NCBI RefSeq assembly: GCF_008370345.1
Contig: NZ_VTUU01000010.1
Span: forward strand, 41,720-105,719
Length of the DNA: 64,000 bases
Direction: 5' to 3'
DNA from: Marinobacter salinexigens
GTDB lineage: Bacteria; Pseudomonadota; Gammaproteobacteria; Pseudomonadales; Oleiphilaceae
The position numbers and the translations under genes are program-made. Positions 8,059-17,594 of this stretch are shown piece after piece (the stretch's first letter is position 1; every line of letters starts with the position of its first letter). Below the pieces are notes generated by a model that worked only from the letters and a program-made list of their open reading frames with translations, did not search any database and had not been told where the DNA came from.

Positions 8059-9629
8059 CAGCATCCATTTTTGAGATCTTCGGTGGCCTGGCGTTGTTCC
8101 TCCTGGCCATGGAAATGATGACCGACGGTCTCAAAAGCGCCGCGGGCCATCAGCTCCGGCATTTGTTGGGCACCTGGACCCGAACACCTCTGAGAGGGTT
8201 CGCTGCCGGCGTGCTCATCACCGGCATCGTGCAATCCTCCAGCGCGGTAACCGTCGCCACCATCGGTTTTGTGAACGCCGGATTGCTGACCCTCGGGCAT
8301 TCTCTTGGCGTAGTATTCGGGGCAAATGTCGGAACCACCATGACCGGCTGGCTGGTCAGCCTGGTCGGGTTCGGCATCAAGATTGAAGCTTTTGCCATGC
8401 CACTGCTGGCACTGGGCATGGCTCTGCGCCTGATCGCTTCAGAGCAGAGACTGAAATCCATTGGCCAGGCCCTCGCCGGTTTCGCCCTGTTTTTCCTCGC
8501 TCTGTCGCTGCTCAAGGAATCCCTGGAAGGACTAACCGGGGGACTGGATGATTCGGTTTTGCCTGGCTCCCGCTATGGCCTGCCGGTCTTCATTCTGGCC
8601 GGTTTCCTCGCCACCGTACTGACCCAGTCGTCCAGTGCAGCTCTGGCCATTATCCTGAGCGCAGCGGCAGGCGGCCTTCTCCCCCTGGAAAGCGCGGCGG
8701 CTGCTGTGATTGGCGCCAACCTGGGCACTACGTCCACCGCTGCCATTGCGGTTATGAGCGCCACCGCCAACGCCCGGCGCCTGGCGCTGGGGCACGTACT
8801 GTTCAACCTGGTAACCGGTGCGATTGCCGTTATCATCCTGCCGCTGATGCTCTGGACCGTTGAAGCTGTCACTCATTGGCTGGAACTGGATACCCATGCG
8901 GCTATTTCCCTGGCGTTGTTCCACACCCTCTTCAACATACTGGGCGCCTCAATCATGCTGCCACTGGCCCCGCGGTTTGCCCATTTTCTCAGCCGGCGTT
9001 TCCGCAGCCAGGAAGAGGATCATGCCGAACCACGGTTTCTGGACAACACGCTGGTGAGCACCCCCGAGCTGGCAACAGGCGCGGTCGATCAGGAAATGAA
9101 ACGACTGATTGGTCACGTCAGAGGCCTGTTGCGCGTCTGCATCGACCGGGAAGGTCTGAGACCTGCGCAGGTGCGCGCCACGGCAGAAGCCGCCCGCACC
9201 CTCAACCAGTCAATCAATGACTATGTATCCCGCGTCAGGGCCGAACAGATGCACTTGAGCATCGTGGAAAGCCTGAGCCTCAGCATTCGTACATGCCGCT
9301 ATCTGGCAGAGGTGACCAGCCTGGCTCCGTCACTGATTCAGCTGCGAGACAGCCACAGGAAACCGGAGCTGGAATCCCTGTCAGCAACCTTTGAACATTA
9401 CCTGGCAACCTTGAGGTCACTGTTCTCCGACACGCCACCTTCCCCGGATACCTTCAGCGAAGCGGAACATTGTTACCACACATTGAAAAACGAGCTGTTA
9501 GGGATGATTGTCAGAACGGACATTTCCACCTCCCTGGGAGGGCAGGTGCTTGATGACCTGAGCGCAGTGCGCAGGTTATCCGACCAGTGGTTCAAATCTC
9601 AGCAGTGGCACGAAACTGGCGCCCTGTAA
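8055..9629 (+). CDS. Na+/phosphate cotransporter family protein with PhoU-like C-terminus
   Basis: This 524-residue inner-membrane transporter belongs to the NptA/YjbB (Na/Pi cotransporter) family. The membrane half (residues 1-310) carries two inverted copies of the family repeat, each with the QSSSA signature (IVQSSSAVTVA near residue 60, LTQSSSAALAI near 190), and the linked GANVGTT and GANLGTT motifs. Residues 330-524 are helical and resemble the PhoU-like domain often fused to these carriers. In YjbB-type proteins the likely role is phosphate movement, often export. The start overlaps the tatD stop by 4 bases. The 3' end meets the minus-strand PhnD-like sensor gene with only 8 bp between stops. 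Confidence 0.9.
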   Translation: MTASIFEIFGGLALFLLAMEMMTDGLKSAAGHQLRHLLGTWTRTPLRGFAAGVLITGIVQSSSAVTVATIGFVNAGLLTLGHSLGVVFGANVGTTMTGWLVSLVGFGIKIEAFAMPLLALGMALRLIASEQRLKSIGQALAGFALFFLALSLLKESLEGLTGGLDDSVLPGSRYGLPVFILAGFLATVLTQSSSAALAIILSAAAGGLLPLESAAAAVIGANLGTTSTAAIAVMSATANARRLALGHVLFNLVTGAIAVIILPLMLWTVEAVTHWLELDTHAAISLALFHTLFNILGASIMLPLAPRFAHFLSRRFRSQEEDHAEPRFLDNTLVSTPELATGAVDQEMKRLIGHVRGLLRVCIDREGLRPAQVRATAEAARTLNQSINDYVSRVRAEQMHLSIVESLSLSIRTCRYLAEVTSLAPSLIQLRDSHRKPELESLSATFEHYLATLRSLFSDTPPSPDTFSEAEHCYHTLKNELLGMIVRTDISTSLGGQVLDDLSAVRRLSDQWFKSQQWHETGAL

Positions 9630-9637
9630 CCCGGAAC

Positions 9638-11902
9638 TCAGGCATCCGACTCCGCGTAACGGCATGATTGGTTTTTACCCAACCGCTTAGCACGGTACAT
9701 CGCCTGGTCTGCCTGTCGAAGAAGCTGGTCACCGTCCAGATCCTGAGACTGGGGATACAGTGTATAGCCAATACTCACCGATACCTCAACGCTGTGATCA
9801 CTGACCCAAATCGGAGCGGACACCATCTCCAGGATCCGGGAATGCAGGCGCTCCAACGCCGTCTCATCCTCGACGTTAACGATGATCGCAGAAAACTCAT
9901 CGCCGCCAAGGCGAGCCAGGGTGTCTTCCTCCCGCAGAGCCTTACGCATACGCCTCGCGACTTCAACCAACAAACGATCACCGGCCTCGTGGCCAAAGGC
10001 ATCGTTAACCGGTTTGAATTCATCCAGATCAATGTAGAGAACAGCCAGTCGGAACCCCTGACGGCGGGCATGGGCCATCGACTGCTGCAAACGGTCAGCA
10101 AACAAGACACGGTTTGGCAGACCGGTCAACGCGTCGAAGTGCGCCATCAGACGCAGCTCTCTCTCCTGAGATTTCGATTTGGTGATGTCACTGAAGATAC
10201 CGACAAAGTGGCCAATGTCTCCGTGCTCATCCCGAACACCACTGATGGTCAGCGTTAGAATAATACTTTCGCCATCGTCTTTCCGGGTAGTGAATTCGCC
10301 AGTCCAGAATCCATCCTGCCGGGCACTCTGAAATACCCCGCTGCCCTCCTCAACCGGCAACGGGGGCAAGCGGTCAATAGCATCCTCACGATATTTCCCG
10401 GTAATGCCCACAAACGCGTCGTTAACATCAATCACGGCGCCATGGGCATCCGTGATGAATATCGCCTCCCGGGCATGATCGAACACGCTGGCTGCGAGAC
10501 GCTGCCTCTGTTCAGCAAGCCGGCGCCGTGTCACGTCATACCAGGAGCAGAGGATGAGAGGTTCTGTTTCCCCTTTCTCGTGAATGGGTGCCAACGTCAT
10601 ATCCACCCACACTACAGAACCATCCGACCTGGTCAGTGTCCACTCGCAGCTCTGTACCTCTCCCTGAACCACCTGTTCGATCAGAGAGTTGAATTTCTGC
10701 TGGGAACTCAGACCATCGGGCTGGGTGGCGGGAGAGACAGCCGACATATCCTTCCCGACCAGTGCACCCTCCGAGGTGTACCGCAACAATTCGATGGCAG
10801 CACGATTGCTGTCCACAAACCCCCCGCGACGAATGACCAGCATCGGCTGAGGCCATCCGAGTATCATCCTGCGCTGCCGCCGCTGTTCCACACCAATTAA
10901 CCGTTTGCGTCTGCCCAGCCAGAGTGATGAGGCAATCAGCAGCAGAACCAGAATAGCAACGGTGAAAACCCATAGACGATATTGCTGGAGAACGTCGACC
11001 CAGGTCACCCGTGGTACCTGATCATAAGGAGGAACGCGAAGGGTCCGGGCCAGATCCTCCACAGACTGGTAATCCATCGGCGGTGCAAAGCCGGCAATGC
11101 CTGCGGCTAGCGCTGCGGGGTTATTAGGGTCAAGAGCAAACAGGGCTGATGCCACTTTGCGCACGACGACGCTGTCAACATGAGGCAGTGCCGCCAGAGG
11201 CCACTCGGGATACAAACGGGTGGACAGCTGGAACGGAAAACCGGACAGGTCCTGCGGGTTGAGAACTTTCAAACGTTTTGGCAGCCCCGGATCGCTGAGC
11301 GCCATTTGCTCGATGATCCCGGTGCGCACGAAACCCACGTCGACCTCACCGGCCAACAACGCCTCAATGACCCGGTCATGCCGGTTCAACTGCCGGACGC
11401 GGCCAAAATCCCTGACATGAACACCGGCCTCACGAAGCTCCAGCATCTGCGCCTGGTACCCGCCAAGAAAGAACATCCCGGGCGTAGCGACCGTCTTGCC
11501 CTTCAGATCTTTCAGAGTCGCGATGTCCTGCCGCTCAGCCAGAGTCACCACCACGCCACCCAGGCTGGATGTCTGCGCCTGATCCCACTTGCGTACCAGG
11601 GTTGCCAGCACGCCCGTCAAACTCCGCTCGCTGCGAATAACAAGAAAATGACTGGGGTTGGTGAGCACAAAGTCCAACCGGTTCGTCGATAGCGCGCGAT
11701 TGAGATCTGGCTGATCGAGAATCTCCAGCTCCACCGGGTGATCGATCGCTTGGGAAAGGTATTCCGCCAGTGGCTCATATTCCCGCTCCATGACTGAATC
11801 CGGACGGTAAGCGAACACCCCGAAAGTCAGCGGATGTTCTGCCCAGGCATCGGAGGTAACGCCGGTCACCAACAGTAACATCAGGCGGAGCAGTAGCCTC
11901 AA
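9638..11902 (-). CDS. PhnD-like sensor diguanylate cyclase (SBP-TM-PAS-PAS-GGDEF)
   Basis: This 754-residue membrane signalling protein would make c-di-GMP in response to a periplasmic ligand. After a signal peptide (ends DAWA, about residue 21) comes a phosphate/phosphonate-binding (PhnD-type) domain to about residue 290. It has a typical opening, TFGVFAYRPDSVMEREYEPL, and a FVLTNPSHF motif. A transmembrane helix (VFTVAILVLLLIASSLWL) leads to two PAS domains and a GGDEF domain. The active site is intact (RLGGDEFSAI) and an RxxD product-inhibition site (REED) lies five residues before it. The start is a TTG at 11902: AGGAG sits upstream at good spacing, and TTGA overlaps the stop of the upstream binding-protein gene. 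Confidence 0.9.
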   Translation of the reverse strand: MRLLLRLMLLLVTGVTSDAWAEHPLTFGVFAYRPDSVMEREYEPLAEYLSQAIDHPVELEILDQPDLNRALSTNRLDFVLTNPSHFLVIRSERSLTGVLATLVRKWDQAQTSSLGGVVVTLAERQDIATLKDLKGKTVATPGMFFLGGYQAQMLELREAGVHVRDFGRVRQLNRHDRVIEALLAGEVDVGFVRTGIIEQMALSDPGLPKRLKVLNPQDLSGFPFQLSTRLYPEWPLAALPHVDSVVVRKVASALFALDPNNPAALAAGIAGFAPPMDYQSVEDLARTLRVPPYDQVPRVTWVDVLQQYRLWVFTVAILVLLLIASSLWLGRRKRLIGVEQRRQRRMILGWPQPMLVIRRGGFVDSNRAAIELLRYTSEGALVGKDMSAVSPATQPDGLSSQQKFNSLIEQVVQGEVQSCEWTLTRSDGSVVWVDMTLAPIHEKGETEPLILCSWYDVTRRRLAEQRQRLAASVFDHAREAIFITDAHGAVIDVNDAFVGITGKYREDAIDRLPPLPVEEGSGVFQSARQDGFWTGEFTTRKDDGESIILTLTISGVRDEHGDIGHFVGIFSDITKSKSQERELRLMAHFDALTGLPNRVLFADRLQQSMAHARRQGFRLAVLYIDLDEFKPVNDAFGHEAGDRLLVEVARRMRKALREEDTLARLGGDEFSAIIVNVEDETALERLHSRILEMVSAPIWVSDHSVEVSVSIGYTLYPQSQDLDGDQLLRQADQAMYRAKRLGKNQSCRYAESDA

Positions 11903-12858
11903 GTGATACTCCTGGGCAGAAACGAAGGATTGCTGAAACGGTGGTCAACCGGAATCGAGGAAATCAGTCCTTCGGACGACATAACGTGGGCCAGTTTGAG
12001 CACAACAGCCTCAATTCGTCCGGTGGATGCCAGGTATCGGTGATTGGCAGACAGGTCTGGCAAGGCAACGGTAGACAGAGCCTTGCGCACGGCACTGACC
12101 GAGATACCCTGACGGGTCGCTACCCGGTAGACCGCATCGTGCTGGTTACGAACCAGATGATTGAGCCCGGCGAAGTGGGCCTTGAGCAGATCTTCAATCG
12201 CTTCTTCATGGCTACGGGTCCGTTGCTTACGCACCACGATCACATCGAAGATGGTTTCCGGCAACTGGCGGCTGTCGAACAGCCGCTCTGCACCCAGGCC
12301 TTCGAGGGTGGAGGCTATTGGCTCATAGCAGATAGACGCATCCAGCTCTCCATGGCGCCAGGCTTCTGCATGTTCGTTGACAGGCAGATTGATCTCGACG
12401 ACTTCTTCCCGATTAAGTCCGGCTCGCTGAAGCATCTCCACAAGAATAACGCCCGAAACCCCTGAAAGCTCAACCGCGATGCGTTTACCTTTCAAATCCC
12501 GAAGCGATCTTATTGACCGCTGTGCCATCACGACATCAGCCCCTACAGACACATCGACCACGCCTACCACCTCTACATCCAAACCCTGATCGTACAAACG
12601 GAGTGCTTCGTCGAGCGTGAGTGCAGCTCCATCCAGCTGACCCTGCAGAAGCCCGTTCATTGAATCATTGGCCGAGCGGCCTTTGATCAGGGACACCGTG
12701 TCTGGCAGCCAACCAAATTCCTCGGCCAGATAAAGCGGTTCATACCCGATCCAGGGGTGGAGACCAATACGAAGGGGAGTTGCACGACCACAGCCGCCCA
12801 TACCACCCAGCGCCAGGCCGGCAGCAATGGAAAGACCCAGAAATTGACGGCGGTGCAT
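11899..12858 (-). CDS. NitT/TauT-type ABC substrate-binding lipoprotein with Tat-like signal
   Basis: This 319-residue periplasmic binding protein has no ABC permease or ATPase beside it. The N-terminus MHRRQFLGLSIAAGLAL contains a twin-arginine motif, and GGMGCG-like sequence ends in a lipobox (MGGC, about residues 19-22). It is therefore probably Tat-exported and lipid-anchored. The body follows the SsuA/TauA/NMT1 pattern (LRIGLHPWIGYEPLYLAEE, then SLRDLKGKRIAVE). It overlaps the PhnD-like diguanylate cyclase gene by 4 bases, so it may act as a co-receptor or ligand feeder for that sensor instead of serving a transporter. That role is inference; the ligand is unknown. Confidence 0.87.
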   Translation of the reverse strand: MHRRQFLGLSIAAGLALGGMGGCGRATPLRIGLHPWIGYEPLYLAEEFGWLPDTVSLIKGRSANDSMNGLLQGQLDGAALTLDEALRLYDQGLDVEVVGVVDVSVGADVVMAQRSIRSLRDLKGKRIAVELSGVSGVILVEMLQRAGLNREEVVEINLPVNEHAEAWRHGELDASICYEPIASTLEGLGAERLFDSRQLPETIFDVIVVRKQRTRSHEEAIEDLLKAHFAGLNHLVRNQHDAVYRVATRQGISVSAVRKALSTVALPDLSANHRYLASTGRIEAVVLKLAHVMSSEGLISSIPVDHRFSNPSFLPRSIT

Positions 12859-12958
12859 TGAGAATCCTACGGGAGAGCAGGTTAATTTCCGTTAATGAAG
12901 CATTCTACCGATAACAATAGTAGTCAAAAAGGGACCATTGGTATTGCATTGAGTCAAT

Positions 12959-13867
12959 TTATCCCAGGGACAGGAAAACGCCCATCAAAATCGGGGAGAG
13001 GAAAGACAGCAGAAAACCGGAAGCGATCGCAACCGGAACGCACTCAAGGCCACCACTACTACGGATAACAGGCAGGGTAAAATCCATGGCTGTCGCGCCG
13101 CCATAGCCGATGGCCATTGCGGGCCGGGTAGCGATGACCAGCGGAATAATAGCCAGCGCAATGATTTCACGCAGGACATCGTTGAGGAAGGCCACACCGC
13201 CCCAGGCCGGGCCCAGCGCATCGCCGATAACAATACCGGACAACGAATACCAGCCAAACCCGGATACCAGTGCCATAACATCATGCCAAGGCAACGCCAG
13301 TACAGGAATCAGAGCAAGGCCAGCTAGCAGAGAACTTGCCGTCAGCGCCATGGCGATCCCCAGACCCTGGCGATTCATCAGCAACCGGCGCAGCGAAAGC
13401 CCGGCATTGCGAAGCTGCACACCAATCAGGAACAACAGTAACATCAGCGACCAGGTCGCCACCTGTTCCGCCATCGGCATCTCTGGCAACAGGTAATAGC
13501 CTGCAAGCAACCCCGCCAATACTGCCAATAACGGCTTCAGACCCGCCATAAAGAGACGACGGTAACCAGTGGTCCCGTCTGTGGCGTTCTTCGCCACCAC
13601 CAGGGGCTGCCAGCGATGAAATGCCCACAGGCCCAGCATATTGAACAGGAACAGCATCATCACAAGTATGAGTACCTGAACGGCCATTCCGCCAAGCTGG
13701 CTTGCCAGCCCATCCATCTGGCCCAGGCCCAGGCCCAGCAGAGCAAGAATGAAGTACACCAGCACTTCCACCCCATGATGGATAACGGTCATGATCCGAC
13801 GGTTCTCCAACATAAGCGCAAAACCCAGAAACAAAGGCGCAAGAATGAGCAGCGCTCCAGTCAGCAT
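12959..13867 (-). CDS. lysO: LysO-family (DUF340) lysine exporter-like membrane protein
   Basis: This 302-residue inner-membrane protein has about eight hydrophobic helices. It matches the LysO/YbjE pattern, especially in the C-terminal half: GFGWYSLSGIVIGDALGP, NDVLREIIAL and TAMDFTLPVIRSSGG. Those segments are characteristic of the family, whose E. coli member exports lysine. The length (about 300) is normal. The gene stands alone, 100 bp from the binding-protein gene, and no lysine biosynthesis or LysR-type regulator gene is adjacent. Export of lysine or a toxic analogue is the family-based expectation. Confidence 0.85.
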   Translation of the reverse strand: MLTGALLILAPLFLGFALMLENRRIMTVIHHGVEVLVYFILALLGLGLGQMDGLASQLGGMAVQVLILVMMLFLFNMLGLWAFHRWQPLVVAKNATDGTTGYRRLFMAGLKPLLAVLAGLLAGYYLLPEMPMAEQVATWSLMLLLFLIGVQLRNAGLSLRRLLMNRQGLGIAMALTASSLLAGLALIPVLALPWHDVMALVSGFGWYSLSGIVIGDALGPAWGGVAFLNDVLREIIALAIIPLVIATRPAMAIGYGGATAMDFTLPVIRSSGGLECVPVAIASGFLLSFLSPILMGVFLSLG

Positions 13868-13923
13868 AAGGGGCCTCGAACGATCGGGATAGTCAGATCA
13901 GAAAATGAAGGGATAGAAGACAG

Positions 13924-14244
13924 TCAATGCAGCTTCTGGTCAGAGCGATCCTGAACCAGTACCCAGGGCGCAATCACCACAGCCCAGAGCTCTGCATTCT
14001 GGTCATACCAGGCTTGTGCCAGCTCAGGGGGGATATCACCCACTTTGCCCGCCAACATCCACTGTTCGAATTGGATTTTGTTGTCGGCCGCAAGCTCCGC
14101 TGCAACATCGAGCAGATCCAGATCAGACGCCACCCGGACAACCTGTCCGCGGGCGAAATAAGTCTGCAATTCGTGCCAGCGAATGCGCGAGGTTTCCAGG
14201 TTCAGTTTGGACTTGAGCTCATCCGGAGAGGAACTTGACGACAT
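13924..14244 (-). CDS. DUF2288 family small protein
   Basis: This 106-residue soluble protein has no known function. It fits the DUF2288 pattern: LNLETSRIRWHELQTYFARG, then LDLLDVAAELAADN and a W-rich tail (AQAWYDQNAELWAVVIAPWVLVQ without the middle residues). I chose the ATG at 14244 because a GAGG precedes it at normal spacing and it directly precedes the conserved region. An in-frame ATG at 14295 would add 17 poorly conserved residues. It sits alone between lysO and a response-regulator operon. Confidence 0.8.
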   Translation of the reverse strand: MSSSSSPDELKSKLNLETSRIRWHELQTYFARGQVVRVASDLDLLDVAAELAADNKIQFEQWMLAGKVGDIPPELAQAWYDQNAELWAVVIAPWVLVQDRSDQKLH

Positions 14245-14323
14245 GTAGGCCTCGGTACAAAAATCAGGGCGGACTAGGTTAACCGAATCGACCACATCTG
14301 TGCCAGCGCCTGGAACATCCGGC

Positions 14324-14719
14324 TCACTGCAGGCTGTCCCAAATTTCCCGGATACGATCCGATAACGTCATCGGGTCAAAGGGCTTGGGAATGACCGCGA
14401 CTGCACCTTCCGCAAGATACTGACTCACTTCGTCAGGCTGCACTTTGGCTGTCATGAAGATAGCAGGAACATCTGCGAACTCATCGGTTTGGCGAATCGC
14501 ATGGAGCGTTGAGGGCCCGTCCATGACCGGCATCATAACGTCCAGTAAAACGAGCTGGGGCCTGAACTCAGCCAACTGATCAAGGGCCACTTGCCCGGAG
14601 GCGCAGGTTTTCAGGGTGAAACCACCCACCGCCTCCAGCGCCAGCTCGGCAACCGCTCTGATATCTTCTTCATCCTCTACCAGCATAATGCGCTGAAGTG
14701 ACAATTTACCCTCGGTCAT
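14324..14719 (-). CDS. stand-alone receiver (CheY-like) response regulator
   Basis: This 131-residue single receiver domain has the acidic pair (VEDEED, about residues 14-19), the phospho-acceptor Asp in LLDVMMPVMDG (about residue 59), the conserved Thr/Ser site (FMTAK) and Lys in IPKPFDP. There is no output domain, so it should act by protein contact or as a phosphate shuttle. It is the last gene of a three-gene minus-strand operon. Its start overlaps the upstream REC-HDOD gene by 14 bp. The partner kinase is probably among the three divergent histidine kinases at 17.7-23.8 kb, by position only. Confidence 0.92.
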   Translation of the reverse strand: MTEGKLSLQRIMLVEDEEDIRAVAELALEAVGGFTLKTCASGQVALDQLAEFRPQLVLLDVMMPVMDGPSTLHAIRQTDEFADVPAIFMTAKVQPDEVSQYLAEGAVAVIPKPFDPMTLSDRIREIWDSLQ

Positions 14720-15890
14720 TATCCGACTCCTCGTGCCCGGATGGCTTCGCCTTCAGGCTCTCAAACCAAGCCTCCAGCCCCAATTGGCGCATCAATCTCT
14801 CGCACTCCGTGCTGAGCCTTTCCGGACCTGCCAACAACGCAGCCCCCCTCATCACCAGATGCTGTTGAGTCACGTTCTCGCGAGACAGATGGTGCACAGC
14901 CCCAATAAGCTGACGAAGATCCAGGGGCAATCGCCACTGAACCTTCAGCCGGTTGCCGTAGGGCTGGGCCCAGTCTTCCAGTGCCTGTTCAATATCGGCA
15001 TTGCTCAGGGAACCACCGCCCTCTCTGACAAAGCGATCCATGACACTCAGCACCGCCAATTCCCCCATGCGGCTTAACAGGCCTGCGGTCTGGAACAGGC
15101 GCCCCCGCTTACCCATAGCGGCAGCAATTTTCTGAGCCTCACATGCAACGGCCTCAGCCAATGCGTGATACTCCAGAGCCCTGGAGCGGATCACTCCGGA
15201 GGTGAATGAAGTTCCTACATCGAGCGCCAAAGCCAACCCCTGGTTCAGTGCCATGGGTACCCCCATAACGGATATGGCATCACGGACACTGGTCACCGGC
15301 GCACCACTTCTACGAAACGAGGAACGATTGGCCACCTCCAGCAATCGCGCACTCAGGGCAACCTCTTTCTGCCAACGCTCAGCCAGGCGGGAGCCTGAGA
15401 GTTGATCAGCCTCTTCGATCAAGGCGAGAATACCGGCGACATCCATGTTTCCGGGGATGTGGACCCCGGAATCCAGTCCCTCAGCCAGCATCTCCGGGAG
15501 GGATCGGCTGGACGCTTCATCCGGGAGACTGTCACCAATCATGGAAACCAGACGCCCGTGCAGCAATTCAACATCGAAAGGCTTGCTGATGTAGCCACTG
15601 ATACCGTAATGGGCCGCCTTGAGGATAGAATCCCGGTCAGCACGGGCGGTGATCATAACCACCGGTACGTCCTTGTCCTTCGCCCGGATGTCACGAAGCA
15701 ACGCCAGCCCGGAACCGTCGGGCAGCATCCAGTCCACAATAAAAAACTTCGGGTTCATGGATTCCCACAGGCGCTTTGCGTCGCCGACAGAGTGGGCCTT
15801 GGATACCCGGATAGCGGGGTTCAAGCCGGATACAACCGTCTCAAGAAGGTCTGCCATAAGATCATCGTCTTCCACAATGACCACATTCAT
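14706..15890 (-). CDS. response regulator with HDOD output domain
   Basis: This 394-residue cytoplasmic regulator has an N-terminal receiver (residues 1-120; VIVEDDD, phospho-Asp in IVDWMLPDGSG, Lys in ISKPFD). The HDOD domain covers about residues 150-380: ALSARLLEVANRSSF and the SVRDAISVMGV segment are typical. HDOD domains relate to HD hydrolases but usually lack the catalytic residues and act in signalling. The gene is flanked by overlaps on both sides: ATGA with the upstream Hpt-REC-GGDEF gene and 14 bp with the downstream receiver. The three should therefore be made together. Confidence 0.9.
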   Translation of the reverse strand: MNVVIVEDDDLMADLLETVVSGLNPAIRVSKAHSVGDAKRLWESMNPKFFIVDWMLPDGSGLALLRDIRAKDKDVPVVMITARADRDSILKAAHYGISGYISKPFDVELLHGRLVSMIGDSLPDEASSRSLPEMLAEGLDSGVHIPGNMDVAGILALIEEADQLSGSRLAERWQKEVALSARLLEVANRSSFRRSGAPVTSVRDAISVMGVPMALNQGLALALDVGTSFTSGVIRSRALEYHALAEAVACEAQKIAAAMGKRGRLFQTAGLLSRMGELAVLSVMDRFVREGGGSLSNADIEQALEDWAQPYGNRLKVQWRLPLDLRQLIGAVHHLSRENVTQQHLVMRGAALLAGPERLSTECERLMRQLGLEAWFESLKAKPSGHEESDNDRG

Positions 15891-17560
15891 ACAGCTTCCC
15901 GTCCTGTACCGTCTGTTTGACCCGCTCCGAAAACCGTCACGCCGTTCCGCCCGGCGGATTTGCGGCGATATAACGCCTGATCGGCCGCTTCGATTGCGTC
16001 CTCACCCCGATCAAAAGTCTCAAGGGTGGCCATGCCGATACTCACCGTGACATGAAATTCTTCACCACGACTGCTGAAGCCGATTCGGTTCATCTGTTCA
16101 CAAACCGTTTGTAAGGTTCTGAGAGCATCCCCGATGGAACAGTCTGGCAGCACCACCAAAAATTCCTCACCACCGTATCGTCCAATCACATCGGTTTTAC
16201 GCAAGCGGTGACGCAGGAGGTTGGCCAGCCCTTTGATGACAAGGTCACCCGTCCGATGGCCATAGGTATCATTCACTCGCTTGAAATGATCCAGGTCCAG
16301 CATCGCCACCACAGATTTCTGCGAAAGACGGCGACACCGGGCATGCTCTTTGATCACCTCCTGCTTGACCAGAGAGTGCTTCAAAAGACCCGTGAGGCTG
16401 TCCCGGGATGCCAGCTTGTCGAGCTGTCTGGCCCGATAACAACGGACCCTCGCCGCTCTGAGCAGGAAATCATCTGACACCGGCTTGGTGAGAAAGTCGT
16501 CCCCGCCCTTGGACAAAGCATCTACCTGGAAGTCCCGGTCCTCCTCCGAAGAGAGAAAGATAATGTGCAACCCTACCCACTCCGGATCAAACCGCAGCAT
16601 CCGGGCCAGCGTCGTGCCGCTGTATGAGCCCATCTGCACATCCATCAGGATAATATCCGGCCGGAATTCTGAGAGCGCTCCTGGCAACTCCGAAGGTGAC
16701 TGAACCTTGCGGACGGCCATCCCGCCCTCTTCCAGGACCAGACTGTAGTGCTCCAGCAACTCTGCATCATCGTCTACGATAATGACGCGACCGGCACCCA
16801 CATCCAGGCGCTCACTGATCAGCCGTTCGATGTAGTCAGCCAGTACAGGAACATCAAGTGGCTCGCAGACAAAGCCGTCTGCCCCCAAATCCGCGAGGCG
16901 ATAACGTTCCGGAAACCCATCCACTGAGCCCACACACACAATCGGCGGACACTCATCTTTTGCAGACAGGCCAGCTCCTTCAGACACAAAGAGCGTGTCA
17001 CGCATCAGCACAACCGAGGCGGTAGCCAGGGTTTTGTCAGGCAGGGAATGTGTATCAGGAAATCCATAAACCGCGAAACCATGGGTTGCGAGCGCCCCCG
17101 AAAGTTCAGCCGCTTTGACAGAATCGGGCTCGACAACCAGAACAACCGGCTCTGCGACGCCCTTAACACCCTTTTCAGGTGGTGCAACTGGCCAGGACGG
17201 CTCAATGTCACCTTCGCAAAGAAGCGCCGACAGGGACCCCACACGCTGCATGAAGTCATCATTCAACAAGTGCAGAATTTCGGAGCGGGAGCTATGATCG
17301 CCTTCTATATATGGCTTCAGGATCTGTTCGAGGTCACGGGCGCTTTTGCCCAGCCTGTCGTAACCGAACGTTCCGGCAGATCCGGCCAAACGGTGGAGAG
17401 ACTGATAGGCAGCCACCACCTCACCGGAATCAATACCCGCGGCACGAACACCAGACATGGCAGTTTCCAGCAATTCAAGCTCAGATAGCGCCTTTTCCCT
17501 GAAGCGCGTTTTCAGCAGAGCCAGCTTCCTTGCCACGTCCGCATTCTTTTGATCCGACAT
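15887..17560 (-). CDS. Hpt / pseudo-receiver / receiver / GGDEF response regulator
   Basis: This 557-residue PleD-like protein links phosphorelay to c-di-GMP synthesis. An Hpt domain is at residues 1-110 (SLHRLAGSAGTFGY, phospho-His in LHRLAG). A first receiver-like domain (about 130-240) has Arg where the phospho-Asp should be (VVLMRD), so it is probably a pseudo-receiver. A second receiver (about 250-370) is intact (IVDDDAE, ILMDVQM, FLTKPVSD). The GGDEF domain (about 390-545) has the active form GGEEF and an RxxD inhibition site (RKTD) five residues upstream. I chose ATG 17560; a TTG at 17569 would add three residues. It is the first gene of the minus-strand operon. Confidence 0.92.
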   Translation of the reverse strand: MSDQKNADVARKLALLKTRFREKALSELELLETAMSGVRAAGIDSGEVVAAYQSLHRLAGSAGTFGYDRLGKSARDLEQILKPYIEGDHSSRSEILHLLNDDFMQRVGSLSALLCEGDIEPSWPVAPPEKGVKGVAEPVVLVVEPDSVKAAELSGALATHGFAVYGFPDTHSLPDKTLATASVVLMRDTLFVSEGAGLSAKDECPPIVCVGSVDGFPERYRLADLGADGFVCEPLDVPVLADYIERLISERLDVGAGRVIIVDDDAELLEHYSLVLEEGGMAVRKVQSPSELPGALSEFRPDIILMDVQMGSYSGTTLARMLRFDPEWVGLHIIFLSSEEDRDFQVDALSKGGDDFLTKPVSDDFLLRAARVRCYRARQLDKLASRDSLTGLLKHSLVKQEVIKEHARCRRLSQKSVVAMLDLDHFKRVNDTYGHRTGDLVIKGLANLLRHRLRKTDVIGRYGGEEFLVVLPDCSIGDALRTLQTVCEQMNRIGFSSRGEEFHVTVSIGMATLETFDRGEDAIEAADQALYRRKSAGRNGVTVFGAGQTDGTGREAV

Positions 17561-17594
17561 ACCGCTCAATTCAGTCCGGAGATGGTTTTCAATT

